Notes: generated from the sequence alone by a model not told the origin. DNA of 64,000 bases from Symbiodinium natans (GCA_905221605.1 CAJNDS010002634.1:804001-868000), one strand, 5' to 3'. Counted from the first letter of the stretch, positions 1-8,752 are shown. Program-made: numbers and translations.

Positions 1-327
1 CTCTGGAAGTCCCCGATGCTTATTCGATCTTTTCAGAATCAGCTCAAATATGGAGCTTTCTTGTTGAGGGCTGATCTAGTACAGTGTTGCAAGGGAGGGT
101 TTGCGGCTGGAAAAGGGTTCGGCTGCTAGGTCGCGCGCCTTCGCCCGAGCTTTCGCTATGGTCCCTTCTTTGGTGTGTATGAACCCCAAAGCCCACAGGG
201 AAATATATTCGCACATAGCGCTTTCATGTGAGTTCTAACGGTACGATAACCAGGTTGTACGCACCCTCAAGCAATGAGCCCCATGGGCCCAGTACCCATC
301 CCCCCCGTCCCCCCCCCCTCCCCACCC

Positions 328-932
328 TACTTGGAGGTTCATGGGTAGTTAGAAGTGGGGTATAAGTAGGGTAACTATAGTTGCAACTGGTTATCTTCTT
401 ATCTAAGGTATGTATAACGCTACTTATAACTTGCGTCCAGCAAACCTGATCCAGCCATATTTAATGATCTTATCATCTCGGACTCGTTATATAATTCCTC
501 GAATACGACATCCTGCGTCACGGTATGAGGGTATATATCTTGTGGCTCCAGGGTTTGTACGGTTTAGAGTCAGGTTTAATTATAAACCTGTGGCCGAGGA
601 AAAGGCAAGAGCCAGGGCTACAGCAGCGGCGGCTGTGGCGGCCTGGCGCAGGACGGCAGAGAGAAGTGTCCTCGACTTGCTACCCGAACTTGTGCCCGGA
701 GCGCTAAGCTGCCTGTCAGGGCTTGGGGAAGTTCAGGGGAAAAGGGCCGGGTTTAGGGTTCAACTCGAAAGATGTTCAACCTCAGCAAGCCCGCCACGCA
801 TCCCAGATGTAGATCCCAATAAAAACTGTACTTATAACTCACTTGTTCAGCCCCGTAAGTGCCCTAATATGGTTAAATTTGGTTATAAGTACAGGTATAT
901 GTGGGTTATTAAGTACCATGGGCCTCCAAGTA
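328..932 (+). mobile_element. family A element ends, split copy (A-1)
   Basis: The left end at 328 reads TACTTGGAGGTTCATGG; a matching inverted right end, CCTCCAAGTA, finishes at 932. The halves belong to two subtypes (GGTTCATGGGTAGTT and GGTTCATGGTACTT families), and about 390 bp including a probable exon separate them. They may be two partial copies and not one element. Confidence 0.45.
599..730 (+). CDS. probable internal exon, Ala/Arg-rich helical protein
   Basis: Open frame of 44 codons after a GAG acceptor, with GTTCAG as possible donor. The peptide starts EKARARATAAAAVAAWRR and continues LLPELVPGALSCLSGLGE, an amphipathic, alanine-rich composition typical of coding sequence. It sits between the two A-element halves. 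No family recognised; the borders are guesses. Confidence 0.4.
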
Positions 933-1319
933 GTTGACCAAGCCTCCGCTGCCAGATCCCGGCCATGAGCCGCTCAAAGCAGGATCCTTTTTCTTAGGAT
1001 TTAGGGTTTGGGTTTTAGGGCTTAGGGACTGGGGAGGTAACCGAACCTTTTCGGTTGCATAGAATCCTACTAAAAGGTTTAACATTTTTTTGGGCGGGTA
1101 TGAAGCCCCTAAGTACGAGGGTTTCGATTATAGGGTTTAGAGGGTTTGGGGTGTAGGAAAAAAGTCTTGAGGGACGACAGCTCGCAGACTCTGGCTCTTG
1201 CAAGGCTTCAACTTCAGACCTGGGTGGGTTGGGGTTGGATCCTTGTGTGTATGGTGCTAATGTCAAGTTTAGGGTTCATTTGCTGGTCGTTCTGGCCTGA
1301 CAGCTACTGAGCGCCTGAA

Positions 1320-1361
<42 letters not shown>

Positions 1362-1450
1362 GGAGAGTACAGGAATCTTCTTTCTGAGAGCTTCAACAGC
1401 CCCAAACCCATTAAACCCGTATACCTCCCTAAGCCCTAAAACCTAAACGC

Positions 1451-1577
1451 TACTTGAAGGTTCATGGGTAGTTCGTAAGTGGGGTTATAAGTGCCTAAAT
1501 AAGGCTTTGACCAGTTATCAAAAGTATAGTTCCCCTACTTACAACCCCACTTAGAACTACCCATGAACCTCCAAGTA
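1451..1577. mobile_element. family A TIR element (A-2)
   Basis: About 127 bp with near-perfect inverted ends, TACTTGAAGGTTCATGGG and CCCATGAACCTCCAAGTA. The interior carries the family's GGGGTTATAAGTG and ACTTACAACCCC arms. It has no coding capacity, so it is a non-autonomous, MITE-like element. Confidence 0.75.
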
Positions 1578-1670
1578 GCCCTGCAAACCCTAAAGCCCTG
1601 AACCCTAAACCATGAAATAACAGAGCAAAAAACCCTAAACCCTAAACCCTAAACCCTAGGGTCTCCGCAG

Positions 1671-1759
1671 GAGGGCAAGCCACGCAGCCGGTGGAGCAGA
1701 CATCCGCGGTGAGCGCGCAGACGAGCGGTCGAAAAAAAGCAAAGGCCTCTAAAACCTGA
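1671..1759 (+). CDS. probable terminal exon, Lys/Gln-rich tail
   Basis: Follows a TCTCCGCAG acceptor placed directly after a CCCTAAA array. The frame reads GQATQPVEQTSAVSAQ and then a basic GRKKAKASK stretch, ending at TGA 1757-1759. The basic end could be a nuclear signal. No family recognised. Confidence 0.4.
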
Positions 1760-1852
1760 ACCCTGAACGACTAGACTCCAAAGAGTTTCCAAAAACTCAA
1801 CCCTAAACCCTAAAACCCTAAACCCTAAAACCCTTTCAAAGTATCTCTTTAG

Positions 1853-1916
1853 GGCCGACTCTATGGCTCCTCCTGACACCTCAGACCGGCGAAGAGCGCT
1901 TGGTTTCCTCCATGAC
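1853..1916 (+). CDS. probable exon bounded by a telomere-type donor
   Basis: Begins after CTTTAG and ends GAC|GTTTAGGG, so the donor GT is made by the exon junction and a TTTAGGG unit. The frame reads ADSMAPPDTSDRRRALGFLHD and contains an ATG-GCT that could be a start. Very short; function unknown. Confidence 0.4.
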
Positions 1917-1928
1917 GTTTAGGGCTTG

Positions 1929-2062
1929 TACTTGGAGGTTCAAGGTACTGAGAACCCCATGGTAACTGTACGTATAGCCCACTCATAAGCCCCTTAAGTG
2001 CCCTAGCTTGCTTATATAAGTTCAGACATTATTTGGGTTGTTAAGTACCATAAACCTCCAAG
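1929..2062. mobile_element. family A TIR element (A-3)
   Basis: Inverted ends TACTTGGAGGTTCAAGG and TACCATAAACCTCCAAG enclose about 134 bp of the GGTACT subtype. A second, diverged TACTTGAAGG end starts 6 bp downstream at 2068. Confidence 0.7.
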
Positions 2063-2271
2063 GAAGGCTACTTGAAGGCTCCAATGTAGTTCCTTTTTGG
2101 GCTTGTTTGTTAGGGGATTCTAGTATACTAACCCAAGTAAGATACTACATAGGAGCTTTATAGTGGGTGGTGTAGGAGCTCTATCCTTCGGGGGCCATTA
2201 CTAGCTTTGTGTTGGGAACCCTCCCCCCCCCCCCCCCAGCCCTAAACCCTAGCCCTAAACCCTAAACCCTA

Positions 2272-2335
2272 AGCCCGAAGCCCGAACCCGAAGCCCGAAG
2301 CCCGAAGCCCGAAGCCCTAAACCCAAACCCTACCC
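2272..2335. repeat. degenerate telomere-type array with CCCGAAG variants
   Basis: CCCTAAA units grade into a run of CCCGAAG heptamers. The heptamer period is kept although the unit has changed, which suggests local amplification of a variant unit. Confidence 0.7.
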
Positions 2336-2366
2336 TCCCCCGTCCCTCCCTCCCTGACCGACCCAG

Positions 2367-2720
2367 GTGTGGTGGGTGGCCTTCCTCTTCACCCTCTTCT
2401 TTGGCGCTTTTCGGTCCGCGGCCCCAGAGCATGTGCGCACCATCTCTCTCTCTCTCTCGCGAATATCTTGTGTTATAACTTATATTCTTTGCAAGAATAA
2501 CGTTGTTGGGCCACATGTACCAACTAGCAAAAACTCAGTATCCTTTCTTATCCTTCTCTCTTTCCTCTCTTTTTTTTGCTCCCTCTCTCTCTCTCTGTCT
2601 CTCTATTCGCTCTCGCTCTCCGTCTGACTCTCTCTTCTCTATCTCTGGACGTAGGTGAGCAAGTGCAGGTCCGAAATATTGAGGCACCCTCTTCGATGGT
2701 GCACCAGTAGACCGGTTTGA
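2367..2720 (+). CDS. probable two-exon gene end with a membrane segment
   Basis: Exon 2367-2432 follows a GACCCAG acceptor and reads VWWVAFLFTLFFGAF, a hydrophobic segment, then RSAAPEH, with donor GTGCGC in phase 0. The intron is a long CT-rich tract. A second exon opens after GGACGTAG at 2655; the phase-0 frame ends at TGA 2718-2720, while another frame (GEQVQVRNIEAP, stop 2708-2710) is also open. A membrane protein is likely; the family is unknown. Confidence 0.4.
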
Positions 2721-2873
2721 CAAGGTTTTTGTGCGTGACATGCGCTATGTTTCGGGCCACAGGGTCTAGCGATCTAATGCCTAAGGACCCTTGAACCCCC
2801 TGAGTCCTAAGCCCTGACGCCTCACAGGGTCAAGGCATGTGGGGCCATAAAATTGAGATGTGGGATCGCTTCT

Positions 2874-2914
<41 letters not shown>

Positions 2915-2937
2915 ACCCCAACCCTACACCCACGTGG

Positions 2938-3042
2938 ATGGATTACCTGCTCCGCCCATTTGAGGGGAATCCTGGGAGCCGTCTTTGTTTCACTGCTCTT
3001 GGTCCTGTACCAGGCTCGTGGGCTGAGTGGGCGTGCACCTAG
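2938..3042 (+). CDS. probable terminal exon
   Basis: A 34-codon frame from ATG: MDYLLRPFEGNPGSRLC to GSWAEWACT, stop TAG 3040-3042. A C-homopolymer tract (2877-2912) lies just upstream and may serve as a polypyrimidine tract, although I see no clean AG between it and the exon. Function unknown. Confidence 0.4.
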   Translation: MDYLLRPFEGNPGSRLCFTALGPVPGSWAEWACT

Positions 3043-3241
3043 GTATATCTTTGCCTTTTTGTCAAGGTACAAGGTTACTCTAGGTAGAAGGGTCTTTACA
3101 CCACGTCCCTGATTCTGCCCATTAGATCAACGTGGTGCAGCGGCTCGCCCCTGGCTCTTGGAGTAGCAGCGCGGTTGATTAGCCTGCAGAGAAGGTTTTT
3201 GGTCGAGGTCTCAGTCTCAGGCCTTAGAGGGGCTGTTTCAG

Positions 3242-3373
3242 ATGTTTACAGACGTGCTTCGTAGCATTTCGACTCAAAAGGTGTCATCCGCGGAGCCTCT
3301 GTGTCTTGCAGAAGTCATGCCAGAGGACCCGAGCGGTGAAGTTGAGCCGGCCGGTGGGGAGGTCCCTGATTGA
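3242..3373 (+). CDS. probable exon or small ORF, acidic
   Basis: Directly follows GCTGTTTCAG. The frame MFTDVLRSISTQKVSS continues to EVMPEDPSGEVEPAGG and stops at 3371-3373 (43 codons). The acidic, Pro/Glu-rich end looks like a linker. It lies 11 bp upstream of the ACP-domain exon and may belong to the same gene. Confidence 0.45.
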   Translation: MFTDVLRSISTQKVSSAEPLCLAEVMPEDPSGEVEPAGGEVPD

Positions 3374-3384
3374 ATGCCACACAG

Positions 3385-3906
3385 GTGGCAACACTCCTGT
3401 GCGCGAGCTTGCCCAGAGACCCGGTAGGCTTTTGGGACATTCTACATGTTCTCTTATTGGGTTTAAACCCTGAACCCTGAACCCTGAACCCTAAACCAGA
3501 TGGTGTTCTGAGCCAGCCTAGGAGAGTCAGGGCGGCCAAGCCTGAGTGGAAGCAGGGGGGCATCAAGCTTGTGTGCGAGGGCGTGGTGGTAGCAAGCAGC
3601 AGCAAGATCGATGACCTACTTGTCAAGGAGAAGCATGTCACCCTCACGGCCGTTGCAGATCGAAGTCCTTCTCTCGACGAGGTGATCCAGGATTGCCAGG
3701 CGATGTTCCTGGTGCACTTTGGGGAGGATGCTCAAAGCCTGGATGCGAGCTTGCCCGGCATGGACGGCCTTCAGGCTCTTGACGTTCGGAATTCCTTACA
3801 TCGCCACTTCGATGTTAACTTGTCGTCAACGATTGTCTTCGATTCTCCCACCATCCGCGAGATTGCCGAGCAAGTGTACGAGTGCATTCAGGAGCAAAAC
3901 AACTGA
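3385..3906 (+). CDS. acyl/peptidyl carrier protein-like domain, 3' end of a gene
   Basis: Two exons, 3385-3423 and 3500-3906, join in phase 1 (GT-AG). The long exon encodes about 100 residues with the PP-binding (ACP/PCP) layout: helix I (LDEVIQDCQAMFLVHF), then LDASLPGMDGLQALDVRNSL, then FDSPTIREIAEQV before the stop. In polyketide synthases the second block is normally GxDS, with serine carrying phosphopantetheine. Here it is GMDG, so the attachment serine is absent and the carrier may be inactive or structural. The N terminus is outside the visible exons. The intron is a family K half-element fused to CCCTGAA repeats. Confidence 0.65.
3424..3499. mobile_element. chimeric intron: family K left half fused to a telomere-type array
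   Basis: Starts GTAGGCTTTTGGGACATT and runs through CTCTTATTGGGTTT, matching the left half of the complete K copies at 53768 and 58566. It then changes to CCCTGAACCCTGAACCC and ends CCCTAAACCAG. Removal joins the ACP-domain exons in phase. Confidence 0.6.
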
Positions 3907-3999
3907 GACCCGAGCAATGCCGGTTGCCGTGATAGCATCGCAGGTAGTTACCCATCTTTCAGTCCGACCTGTATAGTTTTTTTGGGACTGGCTCCGGCA

Positions 4000-4263
4000 A
4001 TGGCCCCTATGCAGTTTCCTGAGCCCCCGAGGTACTATGAAGTGCTCGTTGAAAAAATCAGGGAGCAGAGTGAACAACAGATCACCAAAAGACCCAACAA
4101 GAGATCACCAACAGAAGGCCTGCGGAACACTGGCCGACCAACAAGAGACTACTTGAAGACTACAAAAGAAATTAACAAGAGATCGACTTGGACGCCCAAC
4201 AACGACGGCAACTTCGCACATGACGAGTACCGTTGTCCAAAAGTTCACTTTGCATTTGGGTAG
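4000..4263 (+). CDS. possible small protein or 3' UTR of the ACP gene
   Basis: An open frame of 87 codons from ATG-GCC: MAPMQFPEPPRYYEVLVEK, then a Lys/Arg/Asn/Thr-rich body and CPKVHFAFG. Repeated AACAAGAGA-like words give it low complexity. It may equally be the untranslated tail of the upstream gene. Confidence 0.35.
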   Translation: MAPMQFPEPPRYYEVLVEKIREQSEQQITKRPNKRSPTEGLRNTGRPTRDYLKTTKEINKRSTWTPNNDGNFAHDEYRCPKVHFAFG

Positions 4264-4469
4264 TATAGATGTCCATCAACGACGACACTTGTCGCTGTTC
4301 GCTAACCCACACAGTCTGAAGCCACTGCTGCTGTTGTGAGATGCACGCTCCCCCTGTAGATGACATCTGAGAGATTCCAGTTTAATTTCAGGATTTGCAG
4401 TGAACATCAGTGCTACATTCATCTTATGATTGAACTGGTTGAATACAATTTTAGCAACTATACAAAACA

Positions 4470-4665
4470 CAACATACATACAACCATACATACATACATA
4501 CATACATACATACATACATACATACATACATACATACACAGATACATGTAGATACATACATATACATATATATATATATATACGTATGTGTATATATATA
4601 TATAATATATTATGTACACATATATATATAGATATATTATGTATATATATATATATATATATTAT
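4470..4665. repeat. CATA and TA microsatellites
   Basis: About 16 CATA tetramers (4484-4546) are followed by alternating TA/TATG tracts to about 4665. All long frames here are low-complexity shadows. Confidence 0.9.
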
Positions 4666-4669
4666 GTAT

Positions 4670-4745
4670 ATGAAGACCGGGCCTGATAAAGCTGGGAAGG
4701 TGGCCGATCCTCCAATCGCCCGCCTTGGATTCAGTTCTGCCCGCG
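4670..4745 (+). CDS. probable exon with K-like donor
   Basis: Frame MKTGPDKAGKVADPPIARLG to FSSAR ends in phase 1 at G|GTAGGCCTGGGCATTC, a donor that resembles the family K left end. It begins at an ATG inside the TA microsatellite, so its 5' border is uncertain. Confidence 0.4.
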
Positions 4746-4839
4746 GTAGGCCTGGGCATTCTACGTCCTTGTTTTCCTTTGCAAAGCGCCACCAGCTCAA
4801 CTGTTTAGGGTTTAGGGTTTAGGGTTTAGGGTTTGGGAG

Positions 4840-5115
4840 ATGTTTGGGTGTACGTGTTTACTCACTTCGCCAGTAGCCACTAGCGCAAGTCTGATGCTGT
4901 TTGGGTGCTCTTGTTGCGTCGGAGTGGGAAGCTTATGCGTGGCTGAAGCCCTAGCAGCTGGGGAAGAAAGATTCGATCGAATGTTGAGGTTTTGGGGGGG
5001 GGGGGGGGGGGCGCCTGCTGAAAGACAGCAACCAGCGTGCCCGTTAGGTACCTTCTGGAACAGTGCTGCAAAGCAGGTGTCCCCAAAAGGTGCCCTCCTC
5101 TCCCCTGTACTTTAG
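4840..5115 (+). CDS. possible exon with hydrophobic Cys-rich segment
   Basis: ATG-led open frame of 91 codons: a hydrophobic block (SLMLFGCSCCVGVGSLCVAE), then a charged helix AAGEERFDRMLRFW. A G homopolymer at 4993-5011 follows, after which coding character is lost. Only the first 50 or so codons look genuine. Confidence 0.35.
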   Translation: MFGCTCLLTSPVATSASLMLFGCSCCVGVGSLCVAEALAAGEERFDRMLRFWGGGGGAPAERQQPACPLGTFWNSAAKQVSPKGALLSPVL

Positions 5116-5170
5116 GGTTTGAGTCTGTGCGTGTTTGGGGGGGGCCTTTGGGGCTTCATGGTTGGGGGTG

Positions 5171-5228
5171 TTTCTCGGCGCCCTAAACCCTAAACCCTAA
5201 ACCCTAAACCCTAAACCCTAAACCCTAA
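5171..5228. repeat. telomere-type array (CCCTAAA)n
   Basis: About eight perfect CCCTAAA heptamers, one of dozens of interstitial arrays in both orientations in this window. Confidence 0.95.
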
Positions 5229-5390
5229 AGAGTTTTTTAGAGAGGACCCCGAGACCCAGAGATGCCTTCCCACCATTTTTCTAGACGAATCGTCAGTCTT
5301 AGGGTTTAGGGTTTGTACGATTCAAAAAGGGGTTAGGCCCCTGTTGCCCCTGTTGCCCCTGTTGCCCTAAGTTTAGGGTTTAGGGTTTAG

Positions 5391-6106
5391 GGACGGATCT
5401 GCATGGCTGGACAGGTGGCTGAACATGAAGGCGCCAATTTGCGGGAGCGGGGCGGGTTGGAAGGACTACTGCAGAGCAAAGAGGGATGAAACCGTTGCCG
5501 CAATGTATGGAGAGGGCCGCCATGTTACCAGGATTGAATTTGGAGCATTCCTAATTAGGTAGGATAAGGAGGACCCTTCAAAAGGGTGCCCTTCTTAACC
5601 CTCTTCTGGCTTTCTGAAGCAGGACCTTATTCAGAGGGTCTATATCCCCAAGGGTCCCCCTGATCCTATCCCCTAATGCACGAGCAGGGCTCGTTTGAAA
5701 CTGAGTTGGGTTTGCAGCCCACAGGAAGAAAGCAGCAACCCCGTAGCTGACATCAACCAGCCGATGCTCAGCCTAAACCCTAAACCCTAAGCCCTAAACC
5801 CTAAAAAAAACACCCTAAACCCTAAACCCTAAACCCTAAACCCTAAACCCTAAACCCTAAACCCTAAACCCGACCTGCATGCCGTGAGGCCCATGGCGAT
5901 GCTCAGCCGCGAGCTGGCATCGTTGCCTTCCGCCTGGAGGGGCCGTGGCTTGGGCAGAGACGTCACACGTAGTCACAGCTTTGTGCCGGTAGGGTTTAGG
6001 GTTTCGGGTTTAGGGTTTAGGGTTTAGGGTTTAGGGTTTAGGGTTCTTGACATCCTCGCAGATGTCTTTCCTTGATTCACGAGTGCTTCCTCATGGTTCA
6101 TGGTGA
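5391..6106 (+). CDS. four-exon gene end, unknown protein
   Basis: Exons 5391-5558, 5685-5765, 5907-5988 and 6062-6106 join with agreeing phases (2, 2, 0). Exon 1 begins after TTTAG|G of an array and reads DGSAWLDRWLNMKAPICGSG to GRHVTRIEFGAFLI. Exon 2 has PQEESSNPVADINQP, exon 3 RELASLPSAWRGRGLGRD, exon 4 MSFLDSRVLPHGSW and stop. Intron 1 is TIR element M-1, intron 2 a telomere-type array with a 12-bp flanking duplication (GC-AG), intron 3 starts GTAGGGTTTAGGG. A competing model uses GTAGCT (5752) as donor. No domain recognised. Confidence 0.5.
5553..5677. mobile_element. TIR element M-1 acting as intron
   Basis: Inverted ends AATTAGGTAGGATAAGGAGG and CCCCTGATCCTATCCCCTAA (one or two mismatches), about 125 bp. 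The donor G|GTAGGA lies inside the left end; the acceptor is a GCACGAG just past the right end. Removal of 5559-5684 keeps the frame. Confidence 0.65.
5774..5874. repeat. telomere-type array inside an intron
   Basis: Mostly perfect CCCTAAA with one CCCTAAAAAAAACA interruption. The 12-mer CGATGCTCAGCC occurs immediately before it (5762-5773) and again 23 bp past its end (5897-5908). Confidence 0.9.
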
Positions 6107-6124
6107 TATGGGTGCATAGAACAG

Positions 6125-6695
6125 TTTGCATGATGTTTTGCGTGATGTGACTTCTGAGAAGTTGCATGTTTGCCGGCAGCCTCCAAAGTCCGTCGCTCAA
6201 AAGGGTACTTGGAGGTTCATGGTACTTAATAACCCAAATTATAACTGTAGTTATAGCCCAATTGTAACCACATTAGGGCACTTAAAGGCTTATCATTGGG
6301 TTATAAGTACAGAGACAATTGGGTGATAAGTACCATAAACCTCCAAGTATGGCACGGCTGGGAGGGGAACGAACCAGAGAACACGTAAGGTCGCACTCCC
6401 TGCAACACCGAAACCCAGGAACTAACCCCAAACGGCTCCCTGAGGCTGTTTTACGCCAACGTGGAGCGCTTGGAGGACATGGGGCTCTCACTGCTCTCGC
6501 CTCCTCCGGTTTAGGGTTTAGGGTTTAGGGTTTAGGGTTTAGGGTTTAGGGTTTAGGGTTTAGGGTTTAGGGTTTAGGGTTTAGGGAAACGAGAGCCCGC
6601 TAGCACGACAAGCAGCTTACCATGCAAGTGTAGTAATTACCTATGAGGGTTCCTGCGATTGGAGGTTTTGCCATTCAAACACCCCAAACTGTTAA
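6125..6695 (+). CDS. three-exon gene end with a pure telomere-repeat intron
   Basis: Exons 6125-6204, 6390-6508 and 6585-6695 join in phase 1 and phase 0. They read LHDVLRDVTSEKLHVCRQPP, then NTETQELTPNGSLRLFYANV and ERLEDMGLSLLSPPP, then GNESPLARQAAYHASVVITY to CHSNTPNC and stop. Intron 1 contains element A-4; intron 2 is nothing but TTTAGGG units. Composition is strongly protein-like. No family recognised. A frameshifted copy of part of exon 1 lies at 38713-38766. Confidence 0.6.
6206..6349. mobile_element. family A TIR element (A-4) acting as intron
   Basis: Ends TACTTGGAGGTTCATGGTAC and GTACCATAAACCTCCAAGTA. The preceding exon G makes GTACTT, the donor. The acceptor is an ACGTAAG 40 bp past the right end. 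Excising 6205-6389 restores the frame. Confidence 0.75.
6509..6584 (+). repeat. 76-nt intron made only of TTTAGGG units
   Basis: Begins G|GTTTAGGG and ends TTTAG|GG with perfect heptamers between. The GT and AG come from the repeat itself; the flanking frames agree in phase 0. Confidence 0.7.
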
Positions 6696-7190
6696 ACAAA
6701 CCTTTTAACAGAGAAACCAGGCCTTGCATTCACTGGCAGTGCTGCTGCATCTTCCATGCAGTGCACTTTGGTGGGTTTAGGGTTTAGGGTTTGCCTGTTG
6801 CAAAAGGGTTTGGAGCAGACTATCTCCAAGCAAGTACTTGTCCTGGCTTTGCCTAGCCTTTTCCAGCTTTATTTGGCATTTCTACAGGAAACCTTGCTGG
6901 GCTAGGGGATCTACCTTTTTTGATAAAAGCTCTACCATATCTGTCTTGATGACATGAAGGGACGGGAGTACAATGGAGCCTTACCTGAACATCCCCTGGC
7001 GACTGGACCCTTTACCCTGAGCCCTCAACCTTGAAGGAACCCGTAATCTCTAAACCTGCAGATCCTCAAGGTTGAAAGAATCTTAATTAAGAAGGCAGCC
7101 ACCTCCCACATGCGATCTCTCTGAGGTATGGTCACCCTCAGAATTTGGACCCTGCTCTACAGAACCCGAAACCCTTAGTCTTTAGATCTC

Positions 7191-7210
7191 CGCCCCCCCC
7201 CCCCCCCCCC
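7191..7210. repeat. C homopolymer followed by A tract
   Basis: About 19 C then AAAAAAA, lying 35 bp upstream of an exon, where it could act as a polypyrimidine tract. Confidence 0.85.
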
Positions 7211-7244
7211 AAAAAAATAAAACAACCCCGCTACGCTTGACCAG

Positions 7245-7382
7245 GAGTGGCTGGCCGAGGTGGAGGTGGCCGCAAGCGCTGAGGGCCGACCTGTGAAGGA
7301 CCGCGACTGCCTAAAATTTCCTAAGCCCTCAGAAGTGCAAGAACCCGAGGCCTCAAAAAGGCGTAGAAGAGAAATGGCGTAG
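7245..7382 (+). CDS. probable terminal exon, Glu/Arg-rich
   Basis: After CTTGACCAG the frame runs 45 codons: EWLAEVEVAASAEGRPVKDR, then KFPKPSEVQEPEASKRRRRE, ending MA and TAG 7380-7382. The KRRRR cluster resembles a nuclear localisation signal. No family recognised. Confidence 0.5.
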   Translation, partial: EWLAEVEVAASAEGRPVKDRDCLKFPKPSEVQEPEASKRRRREMA

Positions 7383-7744
7383 TGTCAGTTTCAAGAGCTG
7401 AGGCTTTCACTCCTCGTAGTAGTACGAGTGCTACTACTATGACCCTCGGCCCTCACTATCACGATCACTAAAATTGCTTTTGTCATTGGTGCTATTACGA
7501 TTCGCGATAGTCCTTGCTACTGCCCTTCGCGCCTGCAGGCGATGATTCTTTCGGCCCGGGCCTCGGCTCCTTTTTTTCGCAGATCGGCATCCGTCTGTGT
7601 TCTGAGGTCTTTGGTTTGCTAAGCATCCCTCAAGTACGGCAGACGCCGTGCTGATGTACGTGACGTTATGTGAAGTTATATGTTGAACAAATCCAGGCCC
7701 AAAGCTTCGTAGAAAGTTACATTGCGGCCGCGTTCCGCGACTGC

Positions 7745-8283
7745 AGGACGAGTACGCCCGAGTACGCCCGAGTACGCCCAAGTACGCCCGAGTACGCCCG
7801 AGTACGCCCGAGTACGCCCGAGTACGCCCGAGTACGCCCGAGTCCCGAGTACGCCCGAGTACGCCCGAGTACGCCCGAGTGCGCCCGAGTGCGCCCGAGT
7901 ACCGAGTACGCCCGAGTACGCCCGAGTATGCCCGAGCACGCCCGAGTCATACCCGAGTCATACCCGGTCATACCCGGTCATACCCGGGCATACCCGGTCA
8001 TACCCGGTCATACCCGGGCATACCCGGGCATACCCGGGCATACCCGGTCACACCCGGGCATACCCGGGCATACCCGGTCATACCCGGGCATACCCGGTCA
8101 TACCCGGTCATACCCGGTCATACCCGGGCATACCCGGGCATACCCGGGCATACCCGGTCATACCCGGGCATACCCGGTCATACCCGGTCATACCCGGTCA
8201 TACCCGGGCATACCCGGGCATACCCGGTCATACCCGGGCATACCCGGTCATACCCGGTCATACCCGGTCATACCCGGTCATAC
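7745..8283. repeat. 10-bp minisatellite, two unit types
   Basis: About 20 copies of AGTACGCCCG (7749-7945) change through AGTCATACCCG into about 33 copies of GGTCATACCC / GGGCATACCC. A 10-bp unit gives the same decapeptide in every frame, so the long Pro/Tyr-rich open frames across it are artefacts. Confidence 0.95.
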
Positions 8284-8439
8284 CGTCCCGTGGTTTTCCG
8301 CAGTCGCGGTTTCCCGTCACAGTGGAAAGTTAGTCCTTGTGCTTGGCCTCTTCAACCATAGCAACCCGCGCACGCCGCAACCTGTAATACCCCAATACTA
8401 TCAAGGCACTGCAGAAATCCAACCCGGCCCGAAGCCCTA

Positions 8440-8640
8440 AACCCCAACCCCCAAAGCATAAGCCTTAAACCGCAAAAGAACAACTAAACCCTGTTAACCC
8501 TATAAACCCTCTAGGCCCTTATGAACCCCATAAGCCCCGAAATCCTATAAACCCCTAGAGAAACCCTAGAAAAACCCTATAAACACACTATCAAAACCCT
8601 AGCAAAACCCTACAACCCGAAATCCTAAACCCTACAAACC
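8440..8640. repeat. degenerate CCCTAAA/CCCTATAAA tract
   Basis: Decayed telomere-type units with frequent CCCTATAAACC and CCCTAGAAA variants. I see no exon in it. Confidence 0.75.
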
Positions 8641-8656
8641 CTGCAAACCCTACAAG

Positions 8657-8752
8657 GCCGCAGCCATGCCTTTTGTGGACACCACTGCCCTGGAGTCCCT
8701 GAAGCAGCTGGTCAAAGCCTACCGAAAGCGCGCCTCGCCTCGGAGATCCTTT
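8657..8752 (+). CDS. possible first exon
   Basis: Starts after CCCTACAAG. It contains ATG at 8666 and reads MPFVDTTALESLKQLVKAYR KRASPRRS before a T/G homopolymer region. No good donor is visible. Family unknown. Confidence 0.4.

Noticed and set aside
7745-8283. CRISPR array.
   Set aside because: Contiguous 10-bp units with no unique spacers; eukaryotic context.
7670-8440. 256-codon Pro/Tyr/Arg-rich open frame.
   Set aside because: It is produced by a 10-bp repeat unit that contains no stop in any frame on this strand; the neighbouring frames give the same peptide.
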